64,000 bases of DNA from RBG-16-66-20 sp964564865. Lineage in GTDB: Bacteria > Pseudomonadota > Gammaproteobacteria > Burkholderiales > SG8-39. The notes under the pieces were generated by a model, which was not told where the DNA came from, made no database searches, and worked only from the letters and a program-made list of their open reading frames with translations. Position numbers and translations under genes: made by a program. Of the stretch, positions 17,973-27,209 are shown piece by piece; the stretch's first letter is position 1, and every line of letters starts with the position of its first letter. Location: the NCBI GenBank assembly GCA_964564865.1, contig CAZMDA010000001.1:62001-126000 (forward strand), in the 5' to 3' direction.

Positions 17973-18707
17973 CTAGCCGGCGCGGTGGCCGCGGATGATG
18001 ACCCCGGTGGCGAACAGCGCGAAGCCGATCACCGAGAGGAAGAACAGCAGGTCGCGGCTGTCGATCACGCCCTTCTGGAAGCCGTCGAAGTGCGTCATCA
18101 CCGAGAACGCCGCCACGGTGTCGATGAACGCCGGGCTCGCCCAGCGCACCAGCAGGTCGGTGACCGGGTTGAAACCGGCCAGGATCAGGAACAGGCACAG
18201 CACCACCGACAGGATGAAGGCGACCACCTGGTTGCGCGTCATGGCCGAGGTCATGCAGCTCACGGCGAGGTAGGCGCCGGCCAGCATCAGGCTGCCCACG
18301 TAGCCGGTGAAGATGACGCCGTTGTCCGGGTCGCCCAGCACGTTCGCGGTGATGATCACCGGGAAGGTGAGCGCCAGCGCCAGGGCGAGGAACAGCCACG
18401 AGGCGAGGAACTTGCCGATGATCGCCTGCGCGGTGGTCACCGGCATCGTCAGCAGCAGTTCGATGGTGCCGGCGCGGCGCTCCTCGGACCACAGGCGCAT
18501 GCCCACGGCGGGCACCAGGATCAGGTACAGCCAGGGATGCCAGGCGAAGAAGGCGCCCAGGCCGGCCTCGCCGCGCTCGAAGAACGCCCCGGCGGTGAAG
18601 GTGAAGAAGCCCGCGAGCAGCAGGAAGATGACGAGGAACACGTACGCGACCGGGGAGGTGAAGTAGCCCCCGAGCTCGCGCTTGGCGATGGTCCAGACGA
18701 GATTCAT
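17973..18707 (-). CDS. ABC transporter permease (GldF/ABC-2 type)
   Basis: A 244-residue inner-membrane protein with six hydrophobic segments and the N-terminal NLVWTIAKRELGGYFTSPVAYVFLV typical of ABC-2 permeases. The middle EERRAGTIELLLTMPV is the conserved cytoplasmic loop thought to contact the ATPase. It lies four bases downstream of the ATPase gene and ten upstream of the GldG-like gene. Together they form an ABC complex of the GldA-F-G type whose substrate is not known. Confidence 0.9.
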   Translation of the reverse strand: MNLVWTIAKRELGGYFTSPVAYVFLVIFLLLAGFFTFTAGAFFERGEAGLGAFFAWHPWLYLILVPAVGMRLWSEERRAGTIELLLTMPVTTAQAIIGKFLASWLFLALALALTFPVIITANVLGDPDNGVIFTGYVGSLMLAGAYLAVSCMTSAMTRNQVVAFILSVVLCLFLILAGFNPVTDLLVRWASPAFIDTVAAFSVMTHFDGFQKGVIDSRDLLFFLSVIGFALFATGVIIRGHRAG

Positions 18708-18711
18708 GGCT

Positions 18712-19638
18712 CTACCCGCTCCTCTTCACGGTATCCGGCAGGGTGATGCGGCGGAACACCTCGTCCAGGTGCCCTTCCTCGGTGCGCAGCGCGTCCAGCT
18801 TCCAGCCCTCGCGGTCCGCGAGCGCCACGATCGCGCGCGTGAGTTCCGCCGAGGCGGACTTGTCCGCGGGATAGACGCGGAACGAGCCATCCAGCTTCTC
18901 CACGCGGCCCAGCGCCGCCAGCTTCTCCTCCGTCGCGCCCTGCGCGTGCAGGGTGACCGCGCCCGCCACGTCGGACATCGCGCGCAGCTCGTCCGGCGTG
19001 CCGTTGGCGACGATGCGGCCGCGGTCGATGATGATGGCGCGGCTGCAGGCGGCGTCCACCTCCTCCAGGATGTGGGTCGAGAACACCACCGCCTTGGTCC
19101 TGCCCAGTTCCCGGATCAGGTTCCTCACCTCGTGCTTCTGGTTCGGGTCCAGGCCGTCGGTGGGCTCGTCCAGCACCAGCACCTCCGGGTCGTGGATCAG
19201 GGCCTGCGCGAGGCAGGTGCGGTGCTTGTAGCCCTTGGACAGGGTGTCGATGGACTGCTCCAGCACCGATTCCAGGAAGCAGCGCTCGACCACGCGCGCG
19301 AGCGCCTTCCTGCGCGCCGCGGCGTCCAGGCCGCGCATCTCGGCGCAGAACTCCAGGAATCCGCGCACCGTCATGTCCGGGTAGGAGGCGGCATTCTCCG
19401 GCAGGTAGCCGACCAGGCGCTTGGCGGCGAGCGGGGACTCGACGACGTCATGGCCGCCCACCGTCACCTTGCCCGAGCTGGGCGGGTAGAAGCCGGTGAT
19501 CATGCGCATGGTGGTGGACTTGCCGGCGCCGTTGGGCCCCAGGAAGCCGAGCACCTCGCCGCGCTCGACGCTGAACGAAACCCCGTCCACCGCGCGCTTG
19601 GCGCCAAACGTCTTCACCAGATTCTCGATGCGTATCAT
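18712..19638 (-). CDS. ABC transporter ATPase (GldA-like)
   Basis: A 308-residue ATP-binding subunit with Walker A GPNGAGKST, the signature-like LSKGYKHRTCLAQAL, Walker B VLVLDEPTDGLDP and the switch histidine in VVFSTHILEE. The ATG at 19638 gives MIRIENLVKTFG; the frame is open for 12 more residues upstream but without family similarity. It is the first gene of the four-gene operon. A CATAAT -10-like box on its strand at 19674-19679 would give a short leader. Confidence 0.95.
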   Translation of the reverse strand: MIRIENLVKTFGAKRAVDGVSFSVERGEVLGFLGPNGAGKSTTMRMITGFYPPSSGKVTVGGHDVVESPLAAKRLVGYLPENAASYPDMTVRGFLEFCAEMRGLDAAARRKALARVVERCFLESVLEQSIDTLSKGYKHRTCLAQALIHDPEVLVLDEPTDGLDPNQKHEVRNLIRELGRTKAVVFSTHILEEVDAACSRAIIIDRGRIVANGTPDELRAMSDVAGAVTLHAQGATEEKLAALGRVEKLDGSFRVYPADKSASAELTRAIVALADREGWKLDALRTEEGHLDEVFRRITLPDTVKRSG

Positions 19639-19778
19639 GGTATTGGGCGACCGTTGGTCGAACCGCCGGCGCAATTATGGGCAGGCCGGCGGAAGTTCAA
19701 GGGGGCGCATTATCGCCGAATTCCGGCCCGATTCGACCCCCCGGCATGGATAGAATGCTGAAAACACGGGGAGGTTCC
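19639..19778. promoter_or_regulatory. Divergent promoter region gldA-like / tctC-like
   Basis: This 140-base gap separates divergent transcripts. On the plus strand a TAGAAT -10-like box lies at 19751-19756, about 22 bases before the tctC-like ATG, and GGGGAGG at 19768-19774 is its ribosome binding site. On the minus strand CATAAT lies at 19674-19679. No clear -35 was found for either, so the boxes are weak evidence alone. Confidence 0.4.
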
Positions 19779-20714
19779 ATGAAATTCGTCGTTGCATTCG
19801 TGATGGCGCTCGCCAGCTTCGGTGCTGCAGCGCAACCCAGCCTGAAAATGATGATCCCGGCCAACCCGGGGGGCGGCTGGGACCAGACCGGCCGCAACCT
19901 GGCCGCCGCGATGCAGGGCGCCAAGCTCGTCTCCGGCGTCCAGTTCGAGAACAAGGGCGGCGCCGCCGGCATCATCGGCCTGGCGCAGTTCGCCAACCAG
20001 GCCAAGGGCGATCCCAACGCCGTGATGATCGGCGGCATGGTCATGGTGGGCGGCATCATCCTGGGCAAGTCCCAGGTGAACCTGTCGCAGGTGACCCCGA
20101 TCGCGCGCCTCACCAGCGAATGGGAAATCATCGTGGTGCCGGCCAATTCGCCGCTCAAGTCCATGGCGGACCTGGTGAAGATGCTGAAGGCCGACCCGGG
20201 CAAGGTGTCCTGGGGCGGCGGCTCCGCCGGCGGCACCGACCATATCCTGGCGGGCCTCATCGCCAAGGCGGTGGGCGTGGACGCGGCCCGGGTGAACTAC
20301 GTGCCCTACAAGGGCGGCGGCGAGGCGGTCGCGGCGATCCTGGGCGGCCATGTCACCGTGGGCGTGTCCGGCATCGGCGAGTTCGCCGAGCACGTCAAGT
20401 CCGGCAAGATGCGGGCGCTCGCGCAATCGAGCCCCGCGAAGCTGGACGGCATTCCGTCGCTCAAGGAACAGGGCGTCGACGTCGAACTGGGCAACTGGCG
20501 CGGTATCTTCGGCGCCCCCGGCATCACGCCGCAGCAGCGCGACGCGCTGGTGAAGCTGGTGAAGGACGCCACCGAGACCCCGGCCTGGAAGGCGACCCTG
20601 GACAAGATGGGCTGGACCGGCTGGTTCCTCGGCGGCGACGACTACCGCCGGTTCATCGACGAGGACATCAAGCGCGTCTCGGCGATCATCGAGTCGCTCG
20701 GACTGAAGAAGTAG
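19779..20714 (+). CDS. tctC: Tripartite tricarboxylate transporter binding protein
   Basis: A 311-residue periplasmic binding protein with signal peptide MKFVVAFVMALASFGAAAQ. The mature start LKMMIPANPGGGWDQTGRNLA is characteristic of the group that travels with TctAB, unlike the ENRPGAGGT type of the orphan Bug proteins elsewhere in this window. The ATG at 19779 follows GGGGAGG; an upstream in-frame ATG at 19746 would spoil the signal peptide. It is followed directly by tctB and tctA, giving a complete transporter for a di- or tricarboxylate. Confidence 0.93.
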   Translation: MKFVVAFVMALASFGAAAQPSLKMMIPANPGGGWDQTGRNLAAAMQGAKLVSGVQFENKGGAAGIIGLAQFANQAKGDPNAVMIGGMVMVGGIILGKSQVNLSQVTPIARLTSEWEIIVVPANSPLKSMADLVKMLKADPGKVSWGGGSAGGTDHILAGLIAKAVGVDAARVNYVPYKGGGEAVAAILGGHVTVGVSGIGEFAEHVKSGKMRALAQSSPAKLDGIPSLKEQGVDVELGNWRGIFGAPGITPQQRDALVKLVKDATETPAWKATLDKMGWTGWFLGGDDYRRFIDEDIKRVSAIIESLGLKK

Positions 20715-20721
20715 CCTGGCC

Positions 20722-21222
20722 GTGCGCCGCTCGGCGGCGGAAGTCGCGCTTTCCCTCGGCGTCCTGGCGCTGGGCATCGGCGTCGCCGTGGTCACCGCCG
20801 GCCTGCCCTCCGAGGGCGGCTACGCCGGCATCGGCCCGAACTTCATTCCCGCCGTGGTGGCCGGCGGGATCATCCTGCTGGGCGCCTGGCTCGCGTTCGA
20901 GGCCTTCACCGGCGGCTGGCGCAACGCCGCCCCCGACGATCCGGCTGCGCGCGGCGAGCACGCGTTCCACGGCGCCGGGTTCGCCTGGATCAGCGCCGGC
21001 CTGTTCGTGCACATGGCGCTCATCGGCTGGGCGGGCTTCGTGGTCGCGGGCGTGGCGCTGTTCGCCTGCGTCGCGCGCGGCTTCGGCAGCGCGCGCCCCG
21101 CGCGCGACCTCGGCATCGGCCTCGTGTTGTCGATCGCGATCTACGCCTTCTTCGTCAAGCTGCTGAACGTCAACCTGCCGGCGGGCTGGCTCGCGCCCCT
21201 GCTGGGCAGCGCGGGGATTTGA
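20722..21222 (+). CDS. tctB: TctB small membrane subunit
   Basis: A 166-residue protein with four hydrophobic segments matching the TctB layout: ALSLGVLALGIGVAVVTAG, FIPAVVAGGIILLGAWLAF, a pair around FVHMALIGWAGFVVAGVALF, and a C-terminal segment after an Ala/Arg-rich loop. It is the small subunit of the inner-membrane part of the transporter. The start is GTG at 20722, seven bases after tctC. Its stop lies two bases before the tctA ATG, so the genes are probably translated together. Confidence 0.88.
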   Translation: MRRSAAEVALSLGVLALGIGVAVVTAGLPSEGGYAGIGPNFIPAVVAGGIILLGAWLAFEAFTGGWRNAAPDDPAARGEHAFHGAGFAWISAGLFVHMALIGWAGFVVAGVALFACVARGFGSARPARDLGIGLVLSIAIYAFFVKLLNVNLPAGWLAPLLGSAGI

Positions 21223-21224
21223 GG

Positions 21225-22718
21225 ATGGAGGCCTTCCAGGCCCTGATCGCCGGGTTCGGGGTCGCCCTCAGCCCCTGGAACCTGCTGTGGGGCTTCATCG
21301 GCGTCACCGTGGGCACGCTGGTGGGCGTGCTGCCCGGCGTCGGCCCGGCACTCACGGTGGCGATGCTGCTGCCGCTCACGGTGAAGCTGGATCCCACGGG
21401 CGCGCTCATCATGTTCGCCGGCATCTACTACGGCGCCATGTTCGGCGGCTCCACCACCACCATCCTGCTCAACACGCCCGGCGAATCGGCTTCGATCGCC
21501 ACCGCGCTGGAGGGCAACCGCATGGCCAAGGCGGGCCGCGCGGGCCCCGCGCTCGCCACCGCCGCCATCGGTTCCTTCGTCGCCGGCACCATCGCCACCG
21601 TCCTGCTCACGCTGCTCGCGCCGCTGGTGGTGGAGCTCGCGCTCAAGTTCGGGCCGGCGGAGTACTTCTCGCTGATGGTGTTCGCGTTCATCACGGTGTC
21701 CGCGGTGCTGGGCACCTCCACCGTGCGCGGCCTCGCCAGCCTGTTCCTGGGCCTCTTTCTCGGCCTCATCGGCATCGACGGCCAGACCGGACAGCCGCGC
21801 TTCGCCTTCGGCGTGGGCGAGCTGCTGGACGGCGTGGACGTGGTGGTGCTCGCCGTGGGCCTGTTCGCCGTGGGCGAGGCGCTCTATGTCGCGGCCTACC
21901 AGAGCCGGCTCACGGAGACGATGGAAAAGCTGAAGGGCTCGGTCTGGATGTCGAAGGAGGACTGGAAGCGCTCCTGGCCGGCGTGGCTGCGCGCCACCGG
22001 CATCGGCTTCCCGTTCGGCACCATCCCGGCGGGCGGCGCGGAGATCCCGACGTTCCTCTCCTACACGGTGGAGAAGAAGCTCTCGAAGCACCCGGAGGAG
22101 TTCGGCAAGGGCGCCATCGAGGGCGTCGCCGGGCCGGAGGCGGCGAACAACGCCTCGGCCACCGGCGTGCTGGTGCCGCTGCTCACGCTGGGCATCCCCA
22201 CCTCCGCGACCGCCGCCATCCTGCTGGGCGCGTTCCAGAACTACGGCATCCAGCCCGGGCCGCTCCTGTTCCAGTCGCAGGCGAACCTGGTCTGGGGCCT
22301 GATCGCCAGCCTGTACGTCGGCAACGTGATGCTGCTCGTCCTCAACCTGCCGCTGATCGGCATCTGGGTGAAGGTGCTCACCATCCCGAAGGACATCCTG
22401 TACGCCGCGATCCTGGTGTTCGCCACGCTCGGCGCCTACAGCCTGCACCAGTCCTGGGTGGACCTGCTGATGCTGTACGTGTTCGGGCTGCTCGGCTTCG
22501 CCATGCGGCGCTGGGACATCCCGGTCGGGCCGGCGGTGATCGGCCTGATCCTGGGGCCGTTGGCCGAGACGCAGTTCCGCCGCGCGCTGTCCATCAGCCA
22601 GGGCGACGCCACGGTGTTCTTCACCCAGCCGATATCGGCCGCGTTCCTGGCCGTCACCGCGGCGCTGGTGGTGGTGCCGTGGATCGTGCGGCGGGTGCGG
22701 CGCCGGAAGGCGGGCTAG
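21225..22718 (+). CDS. tctA: TctA large membrane subunit
   Basis: A 497-residue permease with about twelve membrane segments. The conserved family segments are GVLPGVGPALTVAMLLPLT, the MFGGSTTTILLNTPGE loop, and FPFGTIPAGGAEIPTFLSY with PEAANNASATGVLVPLLTLGIP in the second half; the two proline/glycine-rich loops probably build the transport path. The ATG at 21225 was preferred to TTG at 21219. It completes a tctCBA operon and ends on a CTAG shared with the convergent EamA gene. Confidence 0.95.
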   Translation: MEAFQALIAGFGVALSPWNLLWGFIGVTVGTLVGVLPGVGPALTVAMLLPLTVKLDPTGALIMFAGIYYGAMFGGSTTTILLNTPGESASIATALEGNRMAKAGRAGPALATAAIGSFVAGTIATVLLTLLAPLVVELALKFGPAEYFSLMVFAFITVSAVLGTSTVRGLASLFLGLFLGLIGIDGQTGQPRFAFGVGELLDGVDVVVLAVGLFAVGEALYVAAYQSRLTETMEKLKGSVWMSKEDWKRSWPAWLRATGIGFPFGTIPAGGAEIPTFLSYTVEKKLSKHPEEFGKGAIEGVAGPEAANNASATGVLVPLLTLGIPTSATAAILLGAFQNYGIQPGPLLFQSQANLVWGLIASLYVGNVMLLVLNLPLIGIWVKVLTIPKDILYAAILVFATLGAYSLHQSWVDLLMLYVFGLLGFAMRRWDIPVGPAVIGLILGPLAETQFRRALSISQGDATVFFTQPISAAFLAVTAALVVVPWIVRRVRRRKAG

Positions 22719-23572
22719 GCGATCGCCTGCCGCCGCATGGCCACGATCCCGCACAGGACCACGATGGTCGCGCCGACCCAGGTCCAGGTGCCGGGGATGT
22801 CGCCGTAGGCGAGGGCGCCGAGGATCGCGGCGAACACGAGCAGGAAGTAGTTGTAGGGCTGCAGTGCGCTCGCGGGCGCCGCGGCGAGCGCGCGGATGAG
22901 CATCAGGTGGGCGAGCGCCCCCATGATGCCGCCCGCCACCAGCAGCAGCCAGCCCGTGCCGTCGGGCGCGCGCCAGTCGAACACCGCCAGCGCGCCCAGC
23001 ACCGCCAGGCCGACGAGCGGCGTGTGCAGCGTGGTGATGTCCGCGTGGTCGAGCGCGGCGACGCGGCGCGTGACGACCTGGTACAGGCCCCAGAGGAAGG
23101 TGCCCGCGACGGCGAGCCACATCGCCGGCCCGAAGCTGTCGAATGCCGGGCCGACGACGAGCGCGGCGCCCACCAGGCCGCCCGCCACCAGCACCCAGCC
23201 GATGGCGTCGACGCGCTCGCGCAGGAACGCGGCGGCGAGCGCGGTGGCGATCAGCGGCGCCGCCGCCGCGACCGCGTGCACGTCGGCGAGCGGCAGGTAG
23301 CGGAACGACAGCACGAAGCAGCTCATCTCCAGCAGCAGCACCGCCGAGCGCAGCGCCTGCCACCAGGGCGCGCGTGTCTCCAGCACCAGCCACGGCCCGC
23401 GCCGCGCCACCGCGCAGGCGATCGCCACGAACAGCACGAAGCGGATGGCCATGATCTGCGCGATGGAATAGCCCTGCGTGAGGGTCTTGTTGATGGCGTC
23501 CATGGCCGCGAACAGCGCCATGGCGGCGATCATCAGCGCGATGGCGCGCCGTCGCTGGGCCGGGTCCGTCAC
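22715..23572 (-). CDS. EamA/DMT family transporter
   Basis: A 285-residue drug/metabolite-transporter-type protein with ten hydrophobic segments in two repeated halves. The first begins ALMIAAMALFAAMDAINK and the second AMWLAVAGTFLWGLYQVVTR. Such proteins export or import small metabolites such as amino acids. The start is GTG at 23572, overlapping the deacetylase stop by four bases, so the two are probably co-transcribed. Longer frames upstream lie over the deacetylase and are rejected. The substrate is unknown. Confidence 0.9.
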   Translation of the reverse strand: MTDPAQRRRAIALMIAAMALFAAMDAINKTLTQGYSIAQIMAIRFVLFVAIACAVARRGPWLVLETRAPWWQALRSAVLLLEMSCFVLSFRYLPLADVHAVAAAAPLIATALAAAFLRERVDAIGWVLVAGGLVGAALVVGPAFDSFGPAMWLAVAGTFLWGLYQVVTRRVAALDHADITTLHTPLVGLAVLGALAVFDWRAPDGTGWLLLVAGGIMGALAHLMLIRALAAAPASALQPYNYFLLVFAAILGALAYGDIPGTWTWVGATIVVLCGIVAMRRQAIA

Positions 23573-24348
23573 GCCAGGACGCGTTCGGCGAGCTGGCGCG
23601 CCGTGACGATCTCCAGGCCGCTGCGCCGCCGCGCATGCGTGAGCACGTTGCGCACGGCCGCGAAGCGCGCCTCGTCGACGCCGCTCACGAAGGCATGAAT
23701 GACCACGGTGGTGGTGCCGCCCGAGGCCGCGGTGCGATCGATGGCCTCGATCCAGCCTGCTTCGATCTCGTCCGGCGTGCGCGGCCGCACCGGGTGGCGC
23801 AGGTACTGGATGGAATCCACCATCGCCTCGCGCCAGGGGACGTGCGCGAGGCCGGGGGCGAGAAGGCCGGGCGTCACCGAGAAATTGTCCGCCTGCGGCG
23901 GCTCGGAGTCGGTATCGGAGCTGCTGTCGTACCGGTAGCCGAGACCGGGAAGGATCGCCGCCGCGTGCGCGCCGCGCACGCCGCCCGGGGCGCGGAAGCC
24001 GGCGGGGCGGATGCCGATGCGGTTGAGCGCGGCGGTGCCGTCGTGCAGCACCTGCTCGGCGCGAAGCCTGTCGAGGGCGCCGAACTTCTCGTGCACCCAG
24101 CCGTGCAGCCCGACCTCGTGGCCGCGGCGGGCGAGATCCTCGATCCGGTCGGGGTGGTGCAGGCCGTTCCAGCCCTCGATGAAGAACGTGCCCTTGAGGT
24201 CCAGCTCGTCGAGCAGCCCCAGCAGGCGGGGATAGCCGATGGCGAGGCCGGGCTCGTTCGCGTCCGGGGCGCCGGCGCGGCCGTCGGCGATGTCCTTGGC
24301 GCGGCCCATGTTGTCGAAGGTCAGGCACAAGGTCGCGCGCGCGGGCAT
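23569..24348 (-). CDS. Polysaccharide deacetylase family protein
   Basis: A 259-residue carbohydrate-esterase-4-like protein: CLTFDN near the N-terminus supplies the catalytic Asp and metal Asp-equivalent, and GHEVGLHGWVHEKF the histidines of the zinc site. FRAPGG matches motif 3 and TTVVIHAFVSG the C-terminal motif. There is no signal peptide, so it acts in the cytoplasm, perhaps on an amide or formamide as allantoinase-like members do. The ATG at 24348 gives MPARATLCLTFDN. It lies nine bases downstream of the XRE regulator gene. Confidence 0.85.
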   Translation of the reverse strand: MPARATLCLTFDNMGRAKDIADGRAGAPDANEPGLAIGYPRLLGLLDELDLKGTFFIEGWNGLHHPDRIEDLARRGHEVGLHGWVHEKFGALDRLRAEQVLHDGTAALNRIGIRPAGFRAPGGVRGAHAAAILPGLGYRYDSSSDTDSEPPQADNFSVTPGLLAPGLAHVPWREAMVDSIQYLRHPVRPRTPDEIEAGWIEAIDRTAASGGTTTVVIHAFVSGVDEARFAAVRNVLTHARRRSGLEIVTARQLAERVLA

Positions 24349-24356
24349 GCCGAATA

Positions 24357-25118
24357 TTACTGTTTCCGCTGCTCCTGCTCCCCCTTGCGCCTCCGGTACT
24401 TGGCGAAGAACTCCGGCTGCCAGGCGCGGGCCGCGATCAGCAGCGTGATCGCCTTCCGTTCCGCGAGCGGCAGGCGGGCGTCGTCGATGCGCATCTCGGC
24501 AAAGTCGCTCGCCACGCGCTTCAGGCGCGCGAGCAGGTTCGCCACCGAGGCCCTGGACACCGCGCCGTTCACCAGCACCAGCATCTCGTGCTCGCCGCCG
24601 AAGTTGGCGCGGAAGAAGTCCTGCGACAGCTGCTGCTTGAACAGGCGCTGGATCGGGCCGTCGGGGATCCAGCTGAACGCGCGGCTGGCGAGCAGCCGGT
24701 ACCGGTTGCCCGGCAGCAGCTCGATGAACTTCAGGCGGTCCAGGCGCGCGAGCAGCCGGATGCCCTCGGGCTCCGGGATGTCGTAGTCGCGCAGGATGCG
24801 CTCGAAGGGGATCTGGGCGAGGGCGCACAGCGCCACCAGCATCAGCTTCGGGTCCGCGACCAGCTGCCGTTCCTGCTCGTCGGTCAGGCGCGAGATCACC
24901 GCCTCGGGGCTGGCGACGCTGCGGGCGATCTCGGAGAACTCGACGCCGAGCAGCTCGCAGACCTTGTCGACGCGCCCGAGGGTGAGGTCGCCGTTGGCGA
25001 ACAGGCGCTTGATGCTCGCTTCGCTCATGCCCATGTGCTGCGCCACGTCGGCGTACGTGAGCCTGCGCGCGCGCAGCTCGCGCTTGAGCGCTTCCACCAG
25101 GGCGGCGGACTGGGCCAT
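24357..25118 (-). CDS. XRE-type regulator with long C-terminal domain
   Basis: A regulator of about 253 residues: an N-terminal helix-turn-helix in LTYADVAQHMGMSEASIKRLF, then a long domain rich in Leu and Arg that I do not recognise; its middle (LDRLKFIELLPGNRYRLLASRAF) resembles a second winged-helix-like fold. The ATG at 25118 gives MAQSAALVEAL; an earlier in-frame ATG at 25142 would add eight residues. It is the first gene of the run with the deacetylase and EamA genes and may control them. Confidence 0.8.
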   Translation of the reverse strand: MAQSAALVEALKRELRARRLTYADVAQHMGMSEASIKRLFANGDLTLGRVDKVCELLGVEFSEIARSVASPEAVISRLTDEQERQLVADPKLMLVALCALAQIPFERILRDYDIPEPEGIRLLARLDRLKFIELLPGNRYRLLASRAFSWIPDGPIQRLFKQQLSQDFFRANFGGEHEMLVLVNGAVSRASVANLLARLKRVASDFAEMRIDDARLPLAERKAITLLIAARAWQPEFFAKYRRRKGEQEQRKQ

Positions 25119-25186
25119 GCGGGGGACGCTAGCACCGGGCATTCGCCCGGCGCAATCTATCGCGAAGGGAGATCGCTCCCGGGGAC

Positions 25187-27007
<1,821 letters not shown>

Positions 27008-27209
27008 GACTCTGATTCCAAAAGCAAATTCGGCCGCGCATTGTACGCTCATTTCGAATTCTGGTGTTGCGTCGCACCATCCGTGCTAGGATGCGCGCCG
27101 CAACACCCAGAAGTAATCGTTTCGCGTCATCCGGTTAGCGTTCCCAAAGCCAGTTTCTGCCTGAACCGGTTGGAAGACACTCTTCCCAGGCCGATCTCAG
27201 GAGAAAGCC
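27008..27209. promoter_or_regulatory. Divergent typA-rhlE region with rhlE leader
   Basis: This 202-base gap holds the promoters of both genes. On the plus strand an extended -10 (TGC then TAGGAT, 27087-27092) is the best candidate for rhlE, giving a leader of about 110 bases. Within that leader CCGGTT at 27131-27136 can pair with AACCGG at 27164-27169. AGGAG at 27199-27203 is a strong ribosome binding site six bases before the AUU at 27210. No -35 stands out. Confidence 0.45.

Noticed and set aside
15075..17998. Long plus-strand frames opposite the DUF4340 and GldG-like genes
   Set aside because: Leu/Gln/Arg/His-rich translations with no recognisable domain; the minus-strand genes have membrane segments and family motifs.
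21141..23636. 831-codon minus-strand frame opposite tctA
   Set aside because: Out of frame with the real EamA gene and made of Arg/Gly/His-rich runs; tctA on the other strand is fully conserved.
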